A DNA stretch of 64,000 bases from Hyphomicrobiales bacterium (lineage in GTDB: Bacteria > Pseudomonadota > Alphaproteobacteria > Rhizobiales > Phreatobacteraceae): the NCBI GenBank assembly GCA_017304475.1, contig JAFKKV010000011.1, forward strand, positions 124,001 to 188,000, read 5' to 3'. Under the pieces are notes generated by a model. That model saw only the letters and a list, made by a program, of their open reading frames with translations. It had not been told where the DNA came from and searched no databases. Position 1 is the stretch's first letter. Every line of letters starts with the position of its first letter. Shown in pieces: positions 1 through 9,415 of the stretch. The translations under genes and the position numbers were made by a program.

Positions 1-39
1 CCTATCGGGGGGCGGGATCGCTACCGAGCGCCCGCGCAG

Positions 40-1878
40 ATGGTGCTCTTTTCGACGCTTTCGTTGAACCGAACAGACGTCGACAGGTCATTTTCGCAAC
101 ATTCCCAATATGTTTCCTTCTTGGACGACATAAAGCGAGTTCGAAAACTGAACAAGCTGGAGTCTGCCGATACGTCACTCGCCTGGTACGAGCGCAACGG
201 AAAATATAAAGAGGAAGTAAGATACGGTTTGATCGCCAAGCTCGGCGCCCGCATGCTGGACTGGCGAACGCGCGATCAGGAGAAGGCGGAGCGCTCGGCG
301 CAAGATAAGGCCACGGCCCCTTCGGGATATACCTATCTCGGGCAGTTCATCGCCCACGACCTGAGCTTTTCCGCCGATCGCGTTCCACGCGCGACGCCCG
401 CCGAACAGAAGCCTCAGGCCTATGACAACCTGCGCCAAACCCTCCTGAGCCTTGAGAGCATTTATGGCGGGGGACCCCGGGAGTTCTCGCTGGGCTACGC
501 ATGTCCCGGGCGCGGCGAAGGACGCAAGCCGTCGTCCAGGACGCATCTGCGCGTCGGAGCGATACGGGCGAAGCCGGCTGTTGATGCCGGTGCGGCCGCC
601 CGCGAACCTGAGACGATCGCCGCCGATCTGCCCCGCATGTCATGCCCTGCTTTCGACGGTGCGAGAACGGGCATGACGGACGTCTTGATTGCCGACCCTC
701 GTAACGACGATCATGCCATCATTTCGCAGCTGACTCTCTTATTCTTCAGGCTGCACAACAAGATTGTCGATGTCATAGCTGCCGATACTGTTAAAATTGA
801 TAATAAGGACGTGCATTACTATAACCTGTATGAGCGAAGTCGCGCGGTGACGACGAAGGTTTATCGATCGATAATTGTCAACGATTACCTTTTCACGATG
901 CTCGATCGTCAGATCTACGAACGTTATCGTCCGAAAAATGCTGAAGCAGAGGTTCGTTTTCTGACAAAAAGACGGCCCGGTCAGCTGGCGGTCGAATTCT
1001 CTCATGCAGCGTTCCGCTTCGGCCATGCGATGGTCCGGCGCGACTATCCGTTTCGGGAGACGTTCACAATCCACGAAATACTCAAGCGGAACTCGGCCGA
1101 CAGGCCGGAATTGATGCCCTTCAATTCGGACTGGCTTGTCGACTGGCGCAACTTCTTCGACGATCCGTCGCTTCGTTCAACGGCGGACCAGCGTTCGGGC
1201 GATCGGTCGCAGCTGGTGCTGTCGCGGCCGCTCGGGCCGACCTTCACATCGATGGAAGTGCCGGTCGTATTTCTCGGAGACCAGGAGGGTAAGGACGGCT
1301 ATCCGGTCCTTTCCATCAAGGTGAGCAAGGGCGGCAAAGCCCCGGCGGACCCGGAAGGGCTGGCGACACGCGACCTGGCGCGAAGCTGCAGTGTCCCCAT
1401 GGCATCGGTCGAAGCGATCATCGGGCTGATGCAAGAGGATGATGCGCTCGGCAAGATAGTCGGGGCGCATCCACTGCTCGCCGACCGGTCGGAACGCGAA
1501 CGGCTGATCCGCGATTGGCTGAGCGCGGACTTGCCCAAAGGGGCGGGCAAGGTCGCTTTCGACGGTGATCTCGATTTCATCGTGCAGCATCCCCCGCTGC
1601 TCTTCTTCATTCTCCTGGAGGCCGAAATTATCGGCCAAGGCATCCGGTTGGGACCCCTGGGCTCGTTCATCATCGCGGAGACGATGTTTTCTGAACTTGC
1701 CAGCCCGATCGAGACACCTGAGAGCCCCGGTCGGGCGGGGCGGCGACGGATCGGCTATCCAATGGATTACCGGCATCTCCTCGAGCCGCCAGAGGTCGTC
1801 AAGAATGACCTTCGCGCAGCGTTTGGCACGATGGAACCTAAGACGATGTTCGATCTGATTCAATATTTGGAACCTTGA
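40..1878 (+). CDS. Animal-type haem peroxidase family protein
   Basis: A 612-residue protein of the peroxidase-cyclooxygenase superfamily. The distal motif GQFIAHD (His106, with Asp107 as the expected calcium ligand) is followed by ADPRNDD and FFRLHNKI (about 218-241) and by the proximal-haem motif FRFGHAMV (His329), in the order normal for the family. Members oxidise halides, phenols or fatty acids using peroxide; the substrate here is unknown. No signal peptide is visible, so a cytoplasmic place or non-classical export is likely. It starts at ATG 40 with little readable sequence upstream, so the start is tentative. The middle of the gene is richer in A+T than the rest of the window, which suggests recent acquisition. 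The unknown gene at 1950 follows 71 bp downstream and may be co-transcribed. Confidence 0.88.
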   Translation: MVLFSTLSLNRTDVDRSFSQHSQYVSFLDDIKRVRKLNKLESADTSLAWYERNGKYKEEVRYGLIAKLGARMLDWRTRDQEKAERSAQDKATAPSGYTYLGQFIAHDLSFSADRVPRATPAEQKPQAYDNLRQTLLSLESIYGGGPREFSLGYACPGRGEGRKPSSRTHLRVGAIRAKPAVDAGAAAREPETIAADLPRMSCPAFDGARTGMTDVLIADPRNDDHAIISQLTLLFFRLHNKIVDVIAADTVKIDNKDVHYYNLYERSRAVTTKVYRSIIVNDYLFTMLDRQIYERYRPKNAEAEVRFLTKRRPGQLAVEFSHAAFRFGHAMVRRDYPFRETFTIHEILKRNSADRPELMPFNSDWLVDWRNFFDDPSLRSTADQRSGDRSQLVLSRPLGPTFTSMEVPVVFLGDQEGKDGYPVLSIKVSKGGKAPADPEGLATRDLARSCSVPMASVEAIIGLMQEDDALGKIVGAHPLLADRSERERLIRDWLSADLPKGAGKVAFDGDLDFIVQHPPLLFFILLEAEIIGQGIRLGPLGSFIIAETMFSELASPIETPESPGRAGRRRIGYPMDYRHLLEPPEVVKNDLRAAFGTMEPKTMFDLIQYLEP

Positions 1879-1949
1879 AGTATTCGTCAGGGCCGACGAT
1901 TGCCTCGTCGCCCGGGACGAAGTGAAGGGCAGGAACCACAAGGAGAGAC

Positions 1950-2540
1950 ATGATGGATATCGACACGCCTGTTGTCTTGGCGGCCAAGGCAAAGCCAATG
2001 GATGCGCCTTATCGGCTGGACGAGAAATTCGATCCCGGCAGCGACCATGACACGTTGACGAAAGTGTTCGCGGCGCTGAGCGATCAGAGGAAAGCGGAGC
2101 TCCGAAAGAATTATCTCGGGTATTTCAGGGAAAATCAGTGCCTTCCAAATGGTGATGCGGGGTGGGATAAGCTGGGAGGGTATTTCCTGCAGCTCGCCAT
2201 GAAGGGGAGCCATAATCTTGTGCTTTCGCGCCAGGATTTCGAGGCGGACACACAGGGAATGTTTTCGCATATTCCGGATTGGGTTCGGCAGGTCCATTTC
2301 GTGCAGATGGAAGAACTTTATCCCACCGATCCCAATGATCCCAAGGGGATCTATTACGTTTCGCTGCCGCCCAAGGTTCTGGCTCAGCAAGCCTATTTCC
2401 ATGCGCGCAATCCGAAATCCGAGGACGACGACTATATGCCCCCGCCGATCGCCGAACTGGTCGACGTGATCAAGGAACCCAGATCGGTGACAATCCTCAA
2501 TACGCGCATCTGCGATTACGTCATCTCGCACTGCGCCTGA
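1950..2540 (+). CDS. Hypothetical protein following the haem peroxidase
   Basis: A 196-residue protein I do not recognise. ATG 1950 is preceded by a clear AGGAGAG at 1941-1947. The sequence looks globular and soluble, with an aromatic-rich middle (tryptophans and tyrosines at about 70-125), an acidic SEDDDY patch near 155 and a proline turn after it; there is no signal peptide or membrane segment. It follows the haem peroxidase at a short distance on the same strand and shares its lower GC content, so a partner or substrate-handling role for the peroxidase is a reasonable inference, without motif support. Its stop lies 5 bp from the stop of the convergent regulator gene. Confidence 0.75.
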   Translation: MMDIDTPVVLAAKAKPMDAPYRLDEKFDPGSDHDTLTKVFAALSDQRKAELRKNYLGYFRENQCLPNGDAGWDKLGGYFLQLAMKGSHNLVLSRQDFEADTQGMFSHIPDWVRQVHFVQMEELYPTDPNDPKGIYYVSLPPKVLAQQAYFHARNPKSEDDDYMPPPIAELVDVIKEPRSVTILNTRICDYVISHCA

Positions 2541-2545
2541 TCGCC

Positions 2546-4648
2546 TCAGGGATGCCGGGGAATGTCGCCGATCGGCGCGACATCGATACCTGCGCGGCCA
2601 ATCCCTTCGCGCAGGCTCTCCCAGACGCGGCGGTCCCGGATGGGAAAGCAATGGAGGAACCAGGCCGACATCCGGTTCTCCGTCGCCGGTTCCGCCCCCG
2701 CCCATCGCGATCGGACGTGGCCGACGAAATCATTGGCGGCATTGCGGGCTTCATCCAGCCGGCCGAGATGCGCCAGGGAGGCGGCCTTCCATGCGCCGAG
2801 ATCGCCGATGATGTCGCCAGCCATGTTGTAGGCGTCGACCGCGTTGGCGAAATCTCCCGCGACGAAGCGAACCGCCCCCTGATACGCCGCGTGGAAGGGC
2901 GCTGGCTTGAGGCCCAGGGCAGGCGCCCGATCGATCACGGCGATGGCGCGATCGACGTTGCCGCAATAGGCGCCGCCGAGCGCGGCCGAGTTGATGGTCC
3001 ACGGATCGTTTTCGTTGAGTTCGAGGGCAGTCTCGAACGCAGCGGCGGCCTGATCGAACTGGCGGTTCATCGCTGACGCCCAGCCCAGCGCAAGGTGCGC
3101 CCGAGAATCGAAGGGGTCGAGGCGAACCGCCTGCTTTGAATGCTCCAGGCCGGCAATTTCGCGTTCGCTCGTTCTGAACACACCGGGAAGCGCGAGATGC
3201 TCGGAACTCTCGAGCTGCGCCAGGCTTGAATGGGCCGGCGAGAAATTCGGCGCGTCGGCAAGAATGCCGCGATAGATCTCACGGGCCCGATCACGCTCGG
3301 GTCGCCAGTTCATGATGATCGACTGTCCGCGAAGCCAGCGGTCATAGATCTCCACGGGAACGTCCGGCGCACCCGAGGATGCCACGAGCCTCGCGGTCGA
3401 AATGTGAAGATTCATCGTCACGGCGAGCCGTGCGAGGATTTCGCGTTCGATATCGAACCAGCTGTCGAGATTGAACCGGAGGCTGTCGCTCCAGATCAGG
3501 CTTGCCGCCGGCTGCTCGCGGACCGACAAGGTGATCTTGAGCTGCTTGCCTGCCTGGGCCAGAAGCGCGTCAATCCAGATCTGCCGAGGCCAGCGCCTTG
3601 CGAATTCAGAATCTGGCCCCGGCCGCACGTGCTGCCCGTCGATGATCACCCATTCCCGGAAGCGGACCAGCTTGGCGATCAGATCCTGGCGCAGGCCGGC
3701 GACGAGATAGGAGAATTCAGCGCCGACGCCGCGTGCGTCGAAGGGCGCGACGACGACCGCGCGCTGGGGATGAGATGAGGTGATTTCAAGTCGCGACTGA
3801 ACATGCCCGGTCGACAACGCCGTGCTGTCGTCGGCGCCCTGCCCGGGATCACTCTTCAGGCGAACGGCGAGAGCCTGGGTCTCCGGCGAGGGCTCCATAT
3901 CGTATTCGTCGCCCAGATGATCCCACAACCGGTTATAGATTTTCAGGGCGGCCGACAGTTCACCGCGCGAAGCTCGCGCTTCCATCAGCTTGCGGCAGGC
4001 ATACTCGTTGGTTTGATCAATGTTCATGAGCGCGGTCGCGGCTGCGATCAGGACCGGTTCGCTGACATTTGGCTCAACCAGGCCCAGAAGGGCACGCTCC
4101 AGGCGCTCCCGCAGAAGTCGGCGCTGAATGGCGAGCCAGACATCAAATGCAGGATCCAGGCCGTCGAAACCCGCGAGCAGAGAATCGGCGGGCAGATCGG
4201 TGGAGGTGAGAGACGCGGGAACCTCGCCCTGCTCCAATTGATCGAAGACCAAAGCGATGTCGAACGCGATCTCTCGGCGCTCCAATGTTACCGCTTGCCG
4301 TTCGAGATGCAGTCCGCGAAAGCCGTGCAGGGTCAAATTTTCCTGCATTCCGTGGAGGATCTGGCGTAGCGAGGCACGTGCCTTGTCCTCGGGAAATTCG
4401 CTCCAGAGCAGGCCACTCAGCCTTTCGCGCATCTCTGTTGGCGACGTATTGAGGAGAAGATAGGCCAACAATGCCTGCGACTTCTTGCTTTTCAGCTCAA
4501 CGCGCTTGCCGAAGACGGAAAGACTGAACCCGCCAAGGGTCGTGACCGACAGCATCGACCTATCCATGCGACAACCAGGAAATGGGGCCGGCTTGCGTCG
4601 GCCGATATTGATTATCCCGACTGTGTCATCTTGTTCGGCGGTCTGCAA
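2546..4648 (-). CDS. BTAD/SARP-type transcriptional regulator with TPR-like C-terminus
   Basis: A roughly 700-residue regulator. An OmpR-like winged helix begins near residue 32 (LGGFSLSVFGKRVEL) and runs to about 120 (ARASLRQILHGMQ), followed by a bacterial transcriptional activation domain with helical repeats to about 265 (LWDHLGDEYDMEPSPET). The central part resembles the linker of cyclase-type BTAD proteins (FSYLVAGLRQDLIAKLVRF), and the C-terminal 250 residues are TPR-like (HLALGWASAMNRQFDQAAA). Such proteins usually activate neighbouring genes. It converges on the peroxidase pair and diverges from the lipoprotein/protease block, so either could be its target. In-frame ATGs at 4567 and 4555 sit just before the DNA-binding domain and are plausible alternative starts. 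Confidence 0.85.
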   Translation of the reverse strand: MQTAEQDDTVGIINIGRRKPAPFPGCRMDRSMLSVTTLGGFSLSVFGKRVELKSKKSQALLAYLLLNTSPTEMRERLSGLLWSEFPEDKARASLRQILHGMQENLTLHGFRGLHLERQAVTLERREIAFDIALVFDQLEQGEVPASLTSTDLPADSLLAGFDGLDPAFDVWLAIQRRLLRERLERALLGLVEPNVSEPVLIAAATALMNIDQTNEYACRKLMEARASRGELSAALKIYNRLWDHLGDEYDMEPSPETQALAVRLKSDPGQGADDSTALSTGHVQSRLEITSSHPQRAVVVAPFDARGVGAEFSYLVAGLRQDLIAKLVRFREWVIIDGQHVRPGPDSEFARRWPRQIWIDALLAQAGKQLKITLSVREQPAASLIWSDSLRFNLDSWFDIEREILARLAVTMNLHISTARLVASSGAPDVPVEIYDRWLRGQSIIMNWRPERDRAREIYRGILADAPNFSPAHSSLAQLESSEHLALPGVFRTSEREIAGLEHSKQAVRLDPFDSRAHLALGWASAMNRQFDQAAAAFETALELNENDPWTINSAALGGAYCGNVDRAIAVIDRAPALGLKPAPFHAAYQGAVRFVAGDFANAVDAYNMAGDIIGDLGAWKAASLAHLGRLDEARNAANDFVGHVRSRWAGAEPATENRMSAWFLHCFPIRDRRVWESLREGIGRAGIDVAPIGDIPRHP

Positions 4649-4798
4649 TTCATGCTGGTCGGGGGACGAATCTCAGGGCCCATAGCAAAAGCCCGCCGGC
4701 CGACTCACGATGCAATCACGTCGTTCAGTCTAGGGTTTCCCGACGTAGCGAGCCTCCGGTCGTGACATTCGGCCGGCCGCTGCGATGGGGAGTGAACC
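4649..4798. promoter_or_regulatory. Divergent intergenic region between the BTAD regulator and the lipoprotein block
   Basis: About 150 bp separate the divergent starts, so promoters for both units should lie here. I see no clean sigma-70 hexamers. A strong ribosome site (GGGGAG at 4787-4792) serves the lipoprotein gene. If the BTAD protein controls the protease block, its operator would be expected here. Confidence 0.4.
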
Positions 4799-5731
4799 AT
4801 GGCGGCCAGATCGAAATCTGGACGAGGGACATGCGGCCTCGCGGTCGCGAACGCATCGGCAATCCTGATCGCCATGGTGGCGAGCGGTTGTGTCCAAGCT
4901 CCGACGACCGTGCAGGTCGCGGCGTTCGGAAAAGCTGCGAGTGCGATCACGACGACCTTGCATAGTGCCGAGGCAACCGGACAGGAGCTTCGGCTCGAGC
5001 AGACGATCGAGGCCGAGGCATGCAGGTTCCTGGGAGCCGGGCCCCCGAGGCTGGCGGTGGTGCCAAGAAGGCCACAGCGGGATTTCAGATCGCAGATCGA
5101 GCTCGTCGAGGCGATTGCGAACTATGCGGAGATGCTGGCCAAGGCCACCGACCCCGCCGAGGTCGCGAAAGTCGAGGCTGCGTCGGCCAAGCTCGCAACC
5201 GCTTCGTCGCAGTTTGCCTCCGCCATACCCGGCTTCTCGAGCGCGCCAATCGTCGCCCCCATTGCGACCCTGATGGGAAAGCTCGGTGCCGATCTGATCG
5301 AGCATGACCTGCGAAGGCGGCTGCGTGCCGTCATCGAGTCCGTCAATCCGCGCATCCTCGAGGCCGCGGCCATGCTGCCCACGGATCTGGAGGACATGGC
5401 GGAGGAACTGCGCCGGTCGCTGGTCGCGTGGCGCGGCGCGAAGAGATGCATCTTGAGCCGGATGCGGAGCGATCCCCGGATGGCGCGTCACGAGCTCTAT
5501 GATCGTTACCGGGAAGCCGACCGCATCGCGCGCGAATACGAAACGCGTGTGAGGGTTCTCGATCAGCGTGGCACGGCATTGGCGAAACTGGCCGAGGTCC
5601 ACGACGCGCTGCTGCGCGAACCCGAAAACATCGATGCTGCCCTGGCAAGCATTCAGATCTACGCGACGCAATTGCTCGATATCCGCAAGGCCGTCGCTGC
5701 CTTGCCGAAATCGGCCGGTGAGGGGGGATGA
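4799..5731 (+). CDS. Putative lipoprotein, helical, unknown function
   Basis: A 310-residue protein with an N-terminal hydrophobic stretch ending in a lipobox-like MVASGC (Cys31), so it is probably a membrane-anchored lipoprotein facing the periplasm. The mature part is almost wholly helical, with heptad-like Ala/Leu/Glu runs around 105-160 and 195-290, and suggests a coiled-coil or helical-bundle scaffold; no enzymatic motif is visible. ATG 4799 follows GGGGAG with good spacing. The stop overlaps the start of the next small gene by four bases (ATGA), and the trypsin-like protease lies just downstream, so the four genes are probably one transcript. Confidence 0.8.
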   Translation: MAARSKSGRGTCGLAVANASAILIAMVASGCVQAPTTVQVAAFGKAASAITTTLHSAEATGQELRLEQTIEAEACRFLGAGPPRLAVVPRRPQRDFRSQIELVEAIANYAEMLAKATDPAEVAKVEAASAKLATASSQFASAIPGFSSAPIVAPIATLMGKLGADLIEHDLRRRLRAVIESVNPRILEAAAMLPTDLEDMAEELRRSLVAWRGAKRCILSRMRSDPRMARHELYDRYREADRIAREYETRVRVLDQRGTALAKLAEVHDALLREPENIDAALASIQIYATQLLDIRKAVAALPKSAGEGG

Positions 5732-6042
5732 CGATGCTTTCGAACGAGCAGGCGGCCAGGGAGCTGCACGCGGCCATACTGGTTCTTCTTCGCGCCTACG
5801 ATCAGGCAAAGGGGGCCGAGAAAACCCGAATAGGGATGATGCAGCGCGTGCTGACCAAGGAGTATCTGCAACTGCTCGGACTGGAGCCCTCGAAGGACTA
5901 TGGCGCGCTGACGGCCGAGTTTTCAGCGGCGAGCGGTCGGATCCAGGGGCTCATCGACCGACGGCAGCAATTCACTCAGGACGCTCAAACGGCGGCTCAG
6001 GTTCTTTCGACGCTGACGGCGGTTCTGCGACTGTTCACCTGA
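5728..6042 (+). CDS. Small helical protein of unknown function
   Basis: A 104-residue protein whose ATG overlaps the lipoprotein stop in an ATGA junction, which implies translational coupling. It has no signal peptide or membrane segment and is predicted to be nearly all helix (AARELHAAILVLLRAYDQAK at the start, LIDRRQQFTQDAQTAAQV near the end). It may partner the equally helical lipoprotein, but that is inference from position. Function not recognised. Confidence 0.72.
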   Translation: MTMLSNEQAARELHAAILVLLRAYDQAKGAEKTRIGMMQRVLTKEYLQLLGLEPSKDYGALTAEFSAASGRIQGLIDRRQQFTQDAQTAAQVLSTLTAVLRLFT

Positions 6043-6396
6043 GCTGGCTGCTCGTCGCGGTCCTGCCCGTCGCGCGGCCAAGGCCATGCGCCGGCGGGAC
6101 GCGCGACGGGTTCTTTCCATGCATGCCGCAACAATGAACAGGCAGCGATGAGGCCGCGTCGTTCCTGGCCATACGATTCCGAAGCGCGGATTGCCGGCCG
6201 CGATGCGGATCACGATGGACGGGTGAGCGAGGGCGAGGCTTTCACCGGAGTTCGAGACGGATTCGGTCCCGACTCCGGAGGGAGCGATCGCGAAGCGGCT
6301 CCAATTGCGCCCGCCGCGGCGACAGCTGCTGCCGCGCCCATGGGGCAGGCGGATCGTCTTGGCTTCCCGGCGAAGTCCCATAGAGGAGTGCGATCC

Positions 6397-7962
6397 ATGA
6401 TGCAGAGTTGGAACAGCGCCAGACGGCACTCATGCGCGATCATCGCGCCGATACTTGCTTGCATCGTCGTTTCGGGACTGGCGATGAGAAGTGCCGGCGC
6501 GCAATTCGGCGGCCATGGATCCGGCACACCCGGCCCCATTGCGCCGGGAGGGGCTTTGGGGACGGGCAGTCCGCCGATCGGGACACCGGCTGACCGGCTC
6601 ATCGGAGAGCCCGGACGCATTGCCCCGCCGTCACCGCGCCCTTCGGAATTGCCGGCACAGATTCCGAACGGGCTCCCAGTCGTCGAGCGTCCACCCGGCA
6701 TCACCGTCCACCGTGAAGACGTTCAGCGACTCCTGGGCCGCGTAATAGCACTGCCCGATCGCAGCCCGGGATTTCAGCCCGGCGTCTCGCTCAGTCCAAC
6801 GCTCGAGGGGTTCGTGACACGCCAGGGCGGCCTGCAGGCTGCGCTCGATGGCCTCTCGTTCAGGGAACACAAGGTGCCCGGCGACGGTCGAAACGGCGAT
6901 CCCGGCCGCCTCCCGGGCACTCCGTCATTGCAGCTGTCGCCCCGCCAAGGGAGCTTGCCTCTGCAGATCAGTCCACGCCCGGCTTCAGGCGGCGCGGCGT
7001 CGGAATCCTGCGAGCCGGATGCGAGTGCCCCGGCTGCCACCTGCCTATCCACCATCAGTGAATTGGGCGCGCCGATCGGCAGGCGGGCAGCCTATTGCCG
7101 CAATGGCTTCCGGCATGTCGTCATGATCCAGCCGGCGGTAGGCAGCGGCATTCCGCGTGTCTGCAGCGGAACACTGATCACCGAGCGCCATGTGGTGACG
7201 GCCGGGCATTGCGTGGGAGCTGGTGGGCTGGGCGAAAAGCTCCGCGTCTATCTGACCCAGTCGAGCGATGATGCCTGCCTTGCGGAGGCGCGTCTTTCAG
7301 CCTCGCGCCTTGCGCGCGCAAATCCGCCGCCACGTCACCCGGCGGACGCCTGCAATCTGCTCGGCGTCGATGCATCGCGCGTCATCACGATGAGTGACGT
7401 CGTACGTCCTTCGGACGACGAGGTCTGGAGAGGCCTGGATCTTGCGGTCATCGAACTGGCCTCTCCGATCACCGATGTCGCGCGCGCGGCCGGGCGCTCC
7501 GCGATCTTCAATCTCCCGATCATCGGAACGCCGGTCGGCGGTCCCGAGATCTGCGCGACGATCGCCGGCTACGGCGCGGTGGGCGACGATACGGATGCTG
7601 AGCGTGGCCCCGGCCGTTTCTCGCTCTCCTATCTCGCGGACACTCCGGGGCTGGGACGGGTCGCACGGGGCGAGCAGGTCGCGGACAACCGGCTAAGGCT
7701 GGAAGTCATCGATGACGGCAGCACGTGGCGTTTCGGGATCGCCTGTTCCGGCGATTCCGGCGGACCGGTCTTCGCGGGAATCCTCAGAGGCTATGCCAAC
7801 GAGCCGCAAATATTGCTCGCAGTCGCGGTCAATGGGGCGACCGCCCAGAACTGCCGCGATGCGTTGCGTGCCAAAGGACTGGTCGTGCCGCTGGTTACGC
7901 CGATGGCCAAGCGCCTGCTGTGCCAGGCCACCGGAAACATCCTGGAGATATGCAAGCCATGA
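6397..7962 (+). CDS. Secreted trypsin-like (S1 family) serine protease
   Basis: The C-terminal half carries a complete chymotrypsin-fold triad: His271 in VVTAGHC, Asp348 in RGLDLAVIEL and Ser454 in CSGDSGGPVF. The start chosen is ATG 6397, which has AGAGGAG at 6382-6388 and opens directly on a signal peptide (hydrophobic IIAPILACIVVSGLA, then SAGAQ as likely cleavage site). Residues 35-200 of the product are a long low-complexity Pro/Gly-rich segment, a probable linker or prodomain. Paired cysteines flank the protease domain, fitting an extracytoplasmic place. The frame is open back to ATG 6148, giving a longer 604-residue version with an EF-hand-like loop. The stop overlaps the start of the next gene (ATGA), so protease and membrane protein are coupled. 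Confidence 0.88.
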   Translation: MMQSWNSARRHSCAIIAPILACIVVSGLAMRSAGAQFGGHGSGTPGPIAPGGALGTGSPPIGTPADRLIGEPGRIAPPSPRPSELPAQIPNGLPVVERPPGITVHREDVQRLLGRVIALPDRSPGFQPGVSLSPTLEGFVTRQGGLQAALDGLSFREHKVPGDGRNGDPGRLPGTPSLQLSPRQGSLPLQISPRPASGGAASESCEPDASAPAATCLSTISELGAPIGRRAAYCRNGFRHVVMIQPAVGSGIPRVCSGTLITERHVVTAGHCVGAGGLGEKLRVYLTQSSDDACLAEARLSASRLARANPPPRHPADACNLLGVDASRVITMSDVVRPSDDEVWRGLDLAVIELASPITDVARAAGRSAIFNLPIIGTPVGGPEICATIAGYGAVGDDTDAERGPGRFSLSYLADTPGLGRVARGEQVADNRLRLEVIDDGSTWRFGIACSGDSGGPVFAGILRGYANEPQILLAVAVNGATAQNCRDALRAKGLVVPLVTPMAKRLLCQATGNILEICKP

Positions 7963-9344
7963 ACGATATGCCGACCCATCCAGAGCCCGAACCTCCTCGG
8001 ACGGAGGCTCCCTTGAGCCCGACGCCGGCAAATCCCACGCCGGCGGCGGATCCGCCAGCCGAGCCAAAGCCGGAACCTTCCGTTGAACCGCCGCCGGCCG
8101 GCCTCGTCGCCCGGATCGTTCGGACAATGCGGGGCGCCGGGGGAGCCCTTGCCGGAGGCAGCGCATTTGTGCTCGCCCTTTGGGTCGCGCTGTCGGCATC
8201 GGGGCTGCTGACGCGAGATGTCGTCTCCACTCCGGTTACGGTGCAGGGGCTGAGCGAGGGCCTCGTCTATGCGCTGCCACGGCGCGATGCCACCGTATCG
8301 CTGGTCTGGGAGCTGACAACCTGCGAGTTGCAGGAACCGACGCAATCGGATTCGCCGCCGCGCATCGGGCTTACATTGACTGCCGCGCTCGACACGACGC
8401 TTGTTGGCGATCCGGGCGCGACCTATCGCTTCGCGTCGCCGCGTCACTGGCTACCGCTGTCGGAACTGGCGTTGCAGGTCGAATACATTCCGGGCACTCC
8501 GATTCTGAAGACGCTCAGGTTCAACGCGATCGACCGCAGCGGCCAAGTCATCGCTGCGGCGCGCGGCCTTGTTCATAATCTCGGTGTCACGGGCGCTTCC
8601 CAGGCCGTCGTCGAGCCCAGTACTCCCGTTTCCGGCGGCGGGCCTGCGATACCGGCTCATGTCGCGGCCTGCGCGCAATGGCGCATCGACGTCATCAAGC
8701 GACTTGCATCGCTGAGAGCCAATCTCGCCGGTGCCGGCCTGGACGAGGCCGCTGCATCCGGTGCACGGTTCGAGATCGCGCGTCTTGCCGAATTGGTCAG
8801 TGTCCGCCGCCGGATTCCGCTCGACTGGGATCGGGAGACGGCGGTGCGGCTCTCGCTTCCCGAGGTCAAGCGCTTCTTCGAGTCCGATGCCTTGGGCGCC
8901 CAGATCGTCGCGGTTGACGATCTGACAAAGCTGATCGAGGACAGCACCGCCGTGATCGCCGGCGCGGCGTCGGGCCCCGCGCCTGCCGTGCGCGGCTCGG
9001 CCACCCCTCCCGACCCGCGTGGGGCCCGCCTCAACGGCATCGTCTATCGGCTGGCCGCCGAGCGGGACTTGATTGTCTGCCGGGTATCCTGTGCGCGGAT
9101 TGCCGACGGCTCCGTTCCGAATTTGCTCTATCAGGCCGCTATAAGCGTGCCGCAATTGGGAAGTCTCGGGGTGATACCGGTGCAGAGCGAGTTGCTGTCG
9201 TCGCAGGGCATCGAGCTATGTTTCGCTGCTGACGGCACTCTGTCGAAAGTGGCGATGACCTCGCGTCCCCCCGGTTCTGGCCAGCCAGCAGCGACATCCG
9301 GTGGCGACACCCCGTCTCTGCCGGCAAGATTCTGTCCGCCATGA
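7959..9344 (+). CDS. Single-pass membrane protein with proline-rich cytoplasmic tail
   Basis: A 461-residue protein starting at ATG 7959 in an ATGA overlap with the protease stop, with GGAGA at 7944-7948. Residues 5-47 are strongly proline/glutamate-rich, and a transmembrane helix follows at about 58-85 (GGSAFVLALWVALSASGLL). The remaining 375 residues should face the periplasm and contain beta-rich stretches and several cysteines but no motif I recognise. The coupling to a secreted trypsin suggests the outer domain could anchor, inhibit or be cleaved by the protease. The frame is open upstream, but that part only overlaps the protease gene. Confidence 0.78.
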   Translation: MNDMPTHPEPEPPRTEAPLSPTPANPTPAADPPAEPKPEPSVEPPPAGLVARIVRTMRGAGGALAGGSAFVLALWVALSASGLLTRDVVSTPVTVQGLSEGLVYALPRRDATVSLVWELTTCELQEPTQSDSPPRIGLTLTAALDTTLVGDPGATYRFASPRHWLPLSELALQVEYIPGTPILKTLRFNAIDRSGQVIAAARGLVHNLGVTGASQAVVEPSTPVSGGGPAIPAHVAACAQWRIDVIKRLASLRANLAGAGLDEAAASGARFEIARLAELVSVRRRIPLDWDRETAVRLSLPEVKRFFESDALGAQIVAVDDLTKLIEDSTAVIAGAASGPAPAVRGSATPPDPRGARLNGIVYRLAAERDLIVCRVSCARIADGSVPNLLYQAAISVPQLGSLGVIPVQSELLSSQGIELCFAADGTLSKVAMTSRPPGSGQPAATSGGDTPSLPARFCPP

Positions 9345-9415
9345 CGCTTGTCCGTCTCGAACCGGCGCGTTCTTGAAGGCACCATCCGCCAGCTGGCCGC
9401 CGCCGGCGCGCCGGC

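Noticed and set aside
40..9344. Antiphage defence island
   Set aside because: Apart from a trypsin-like protease there is no nuclease, nucleotide cyclase, reverse transcriptase, TIR or NLR-type gene; secretion signals point to the envelope instead.
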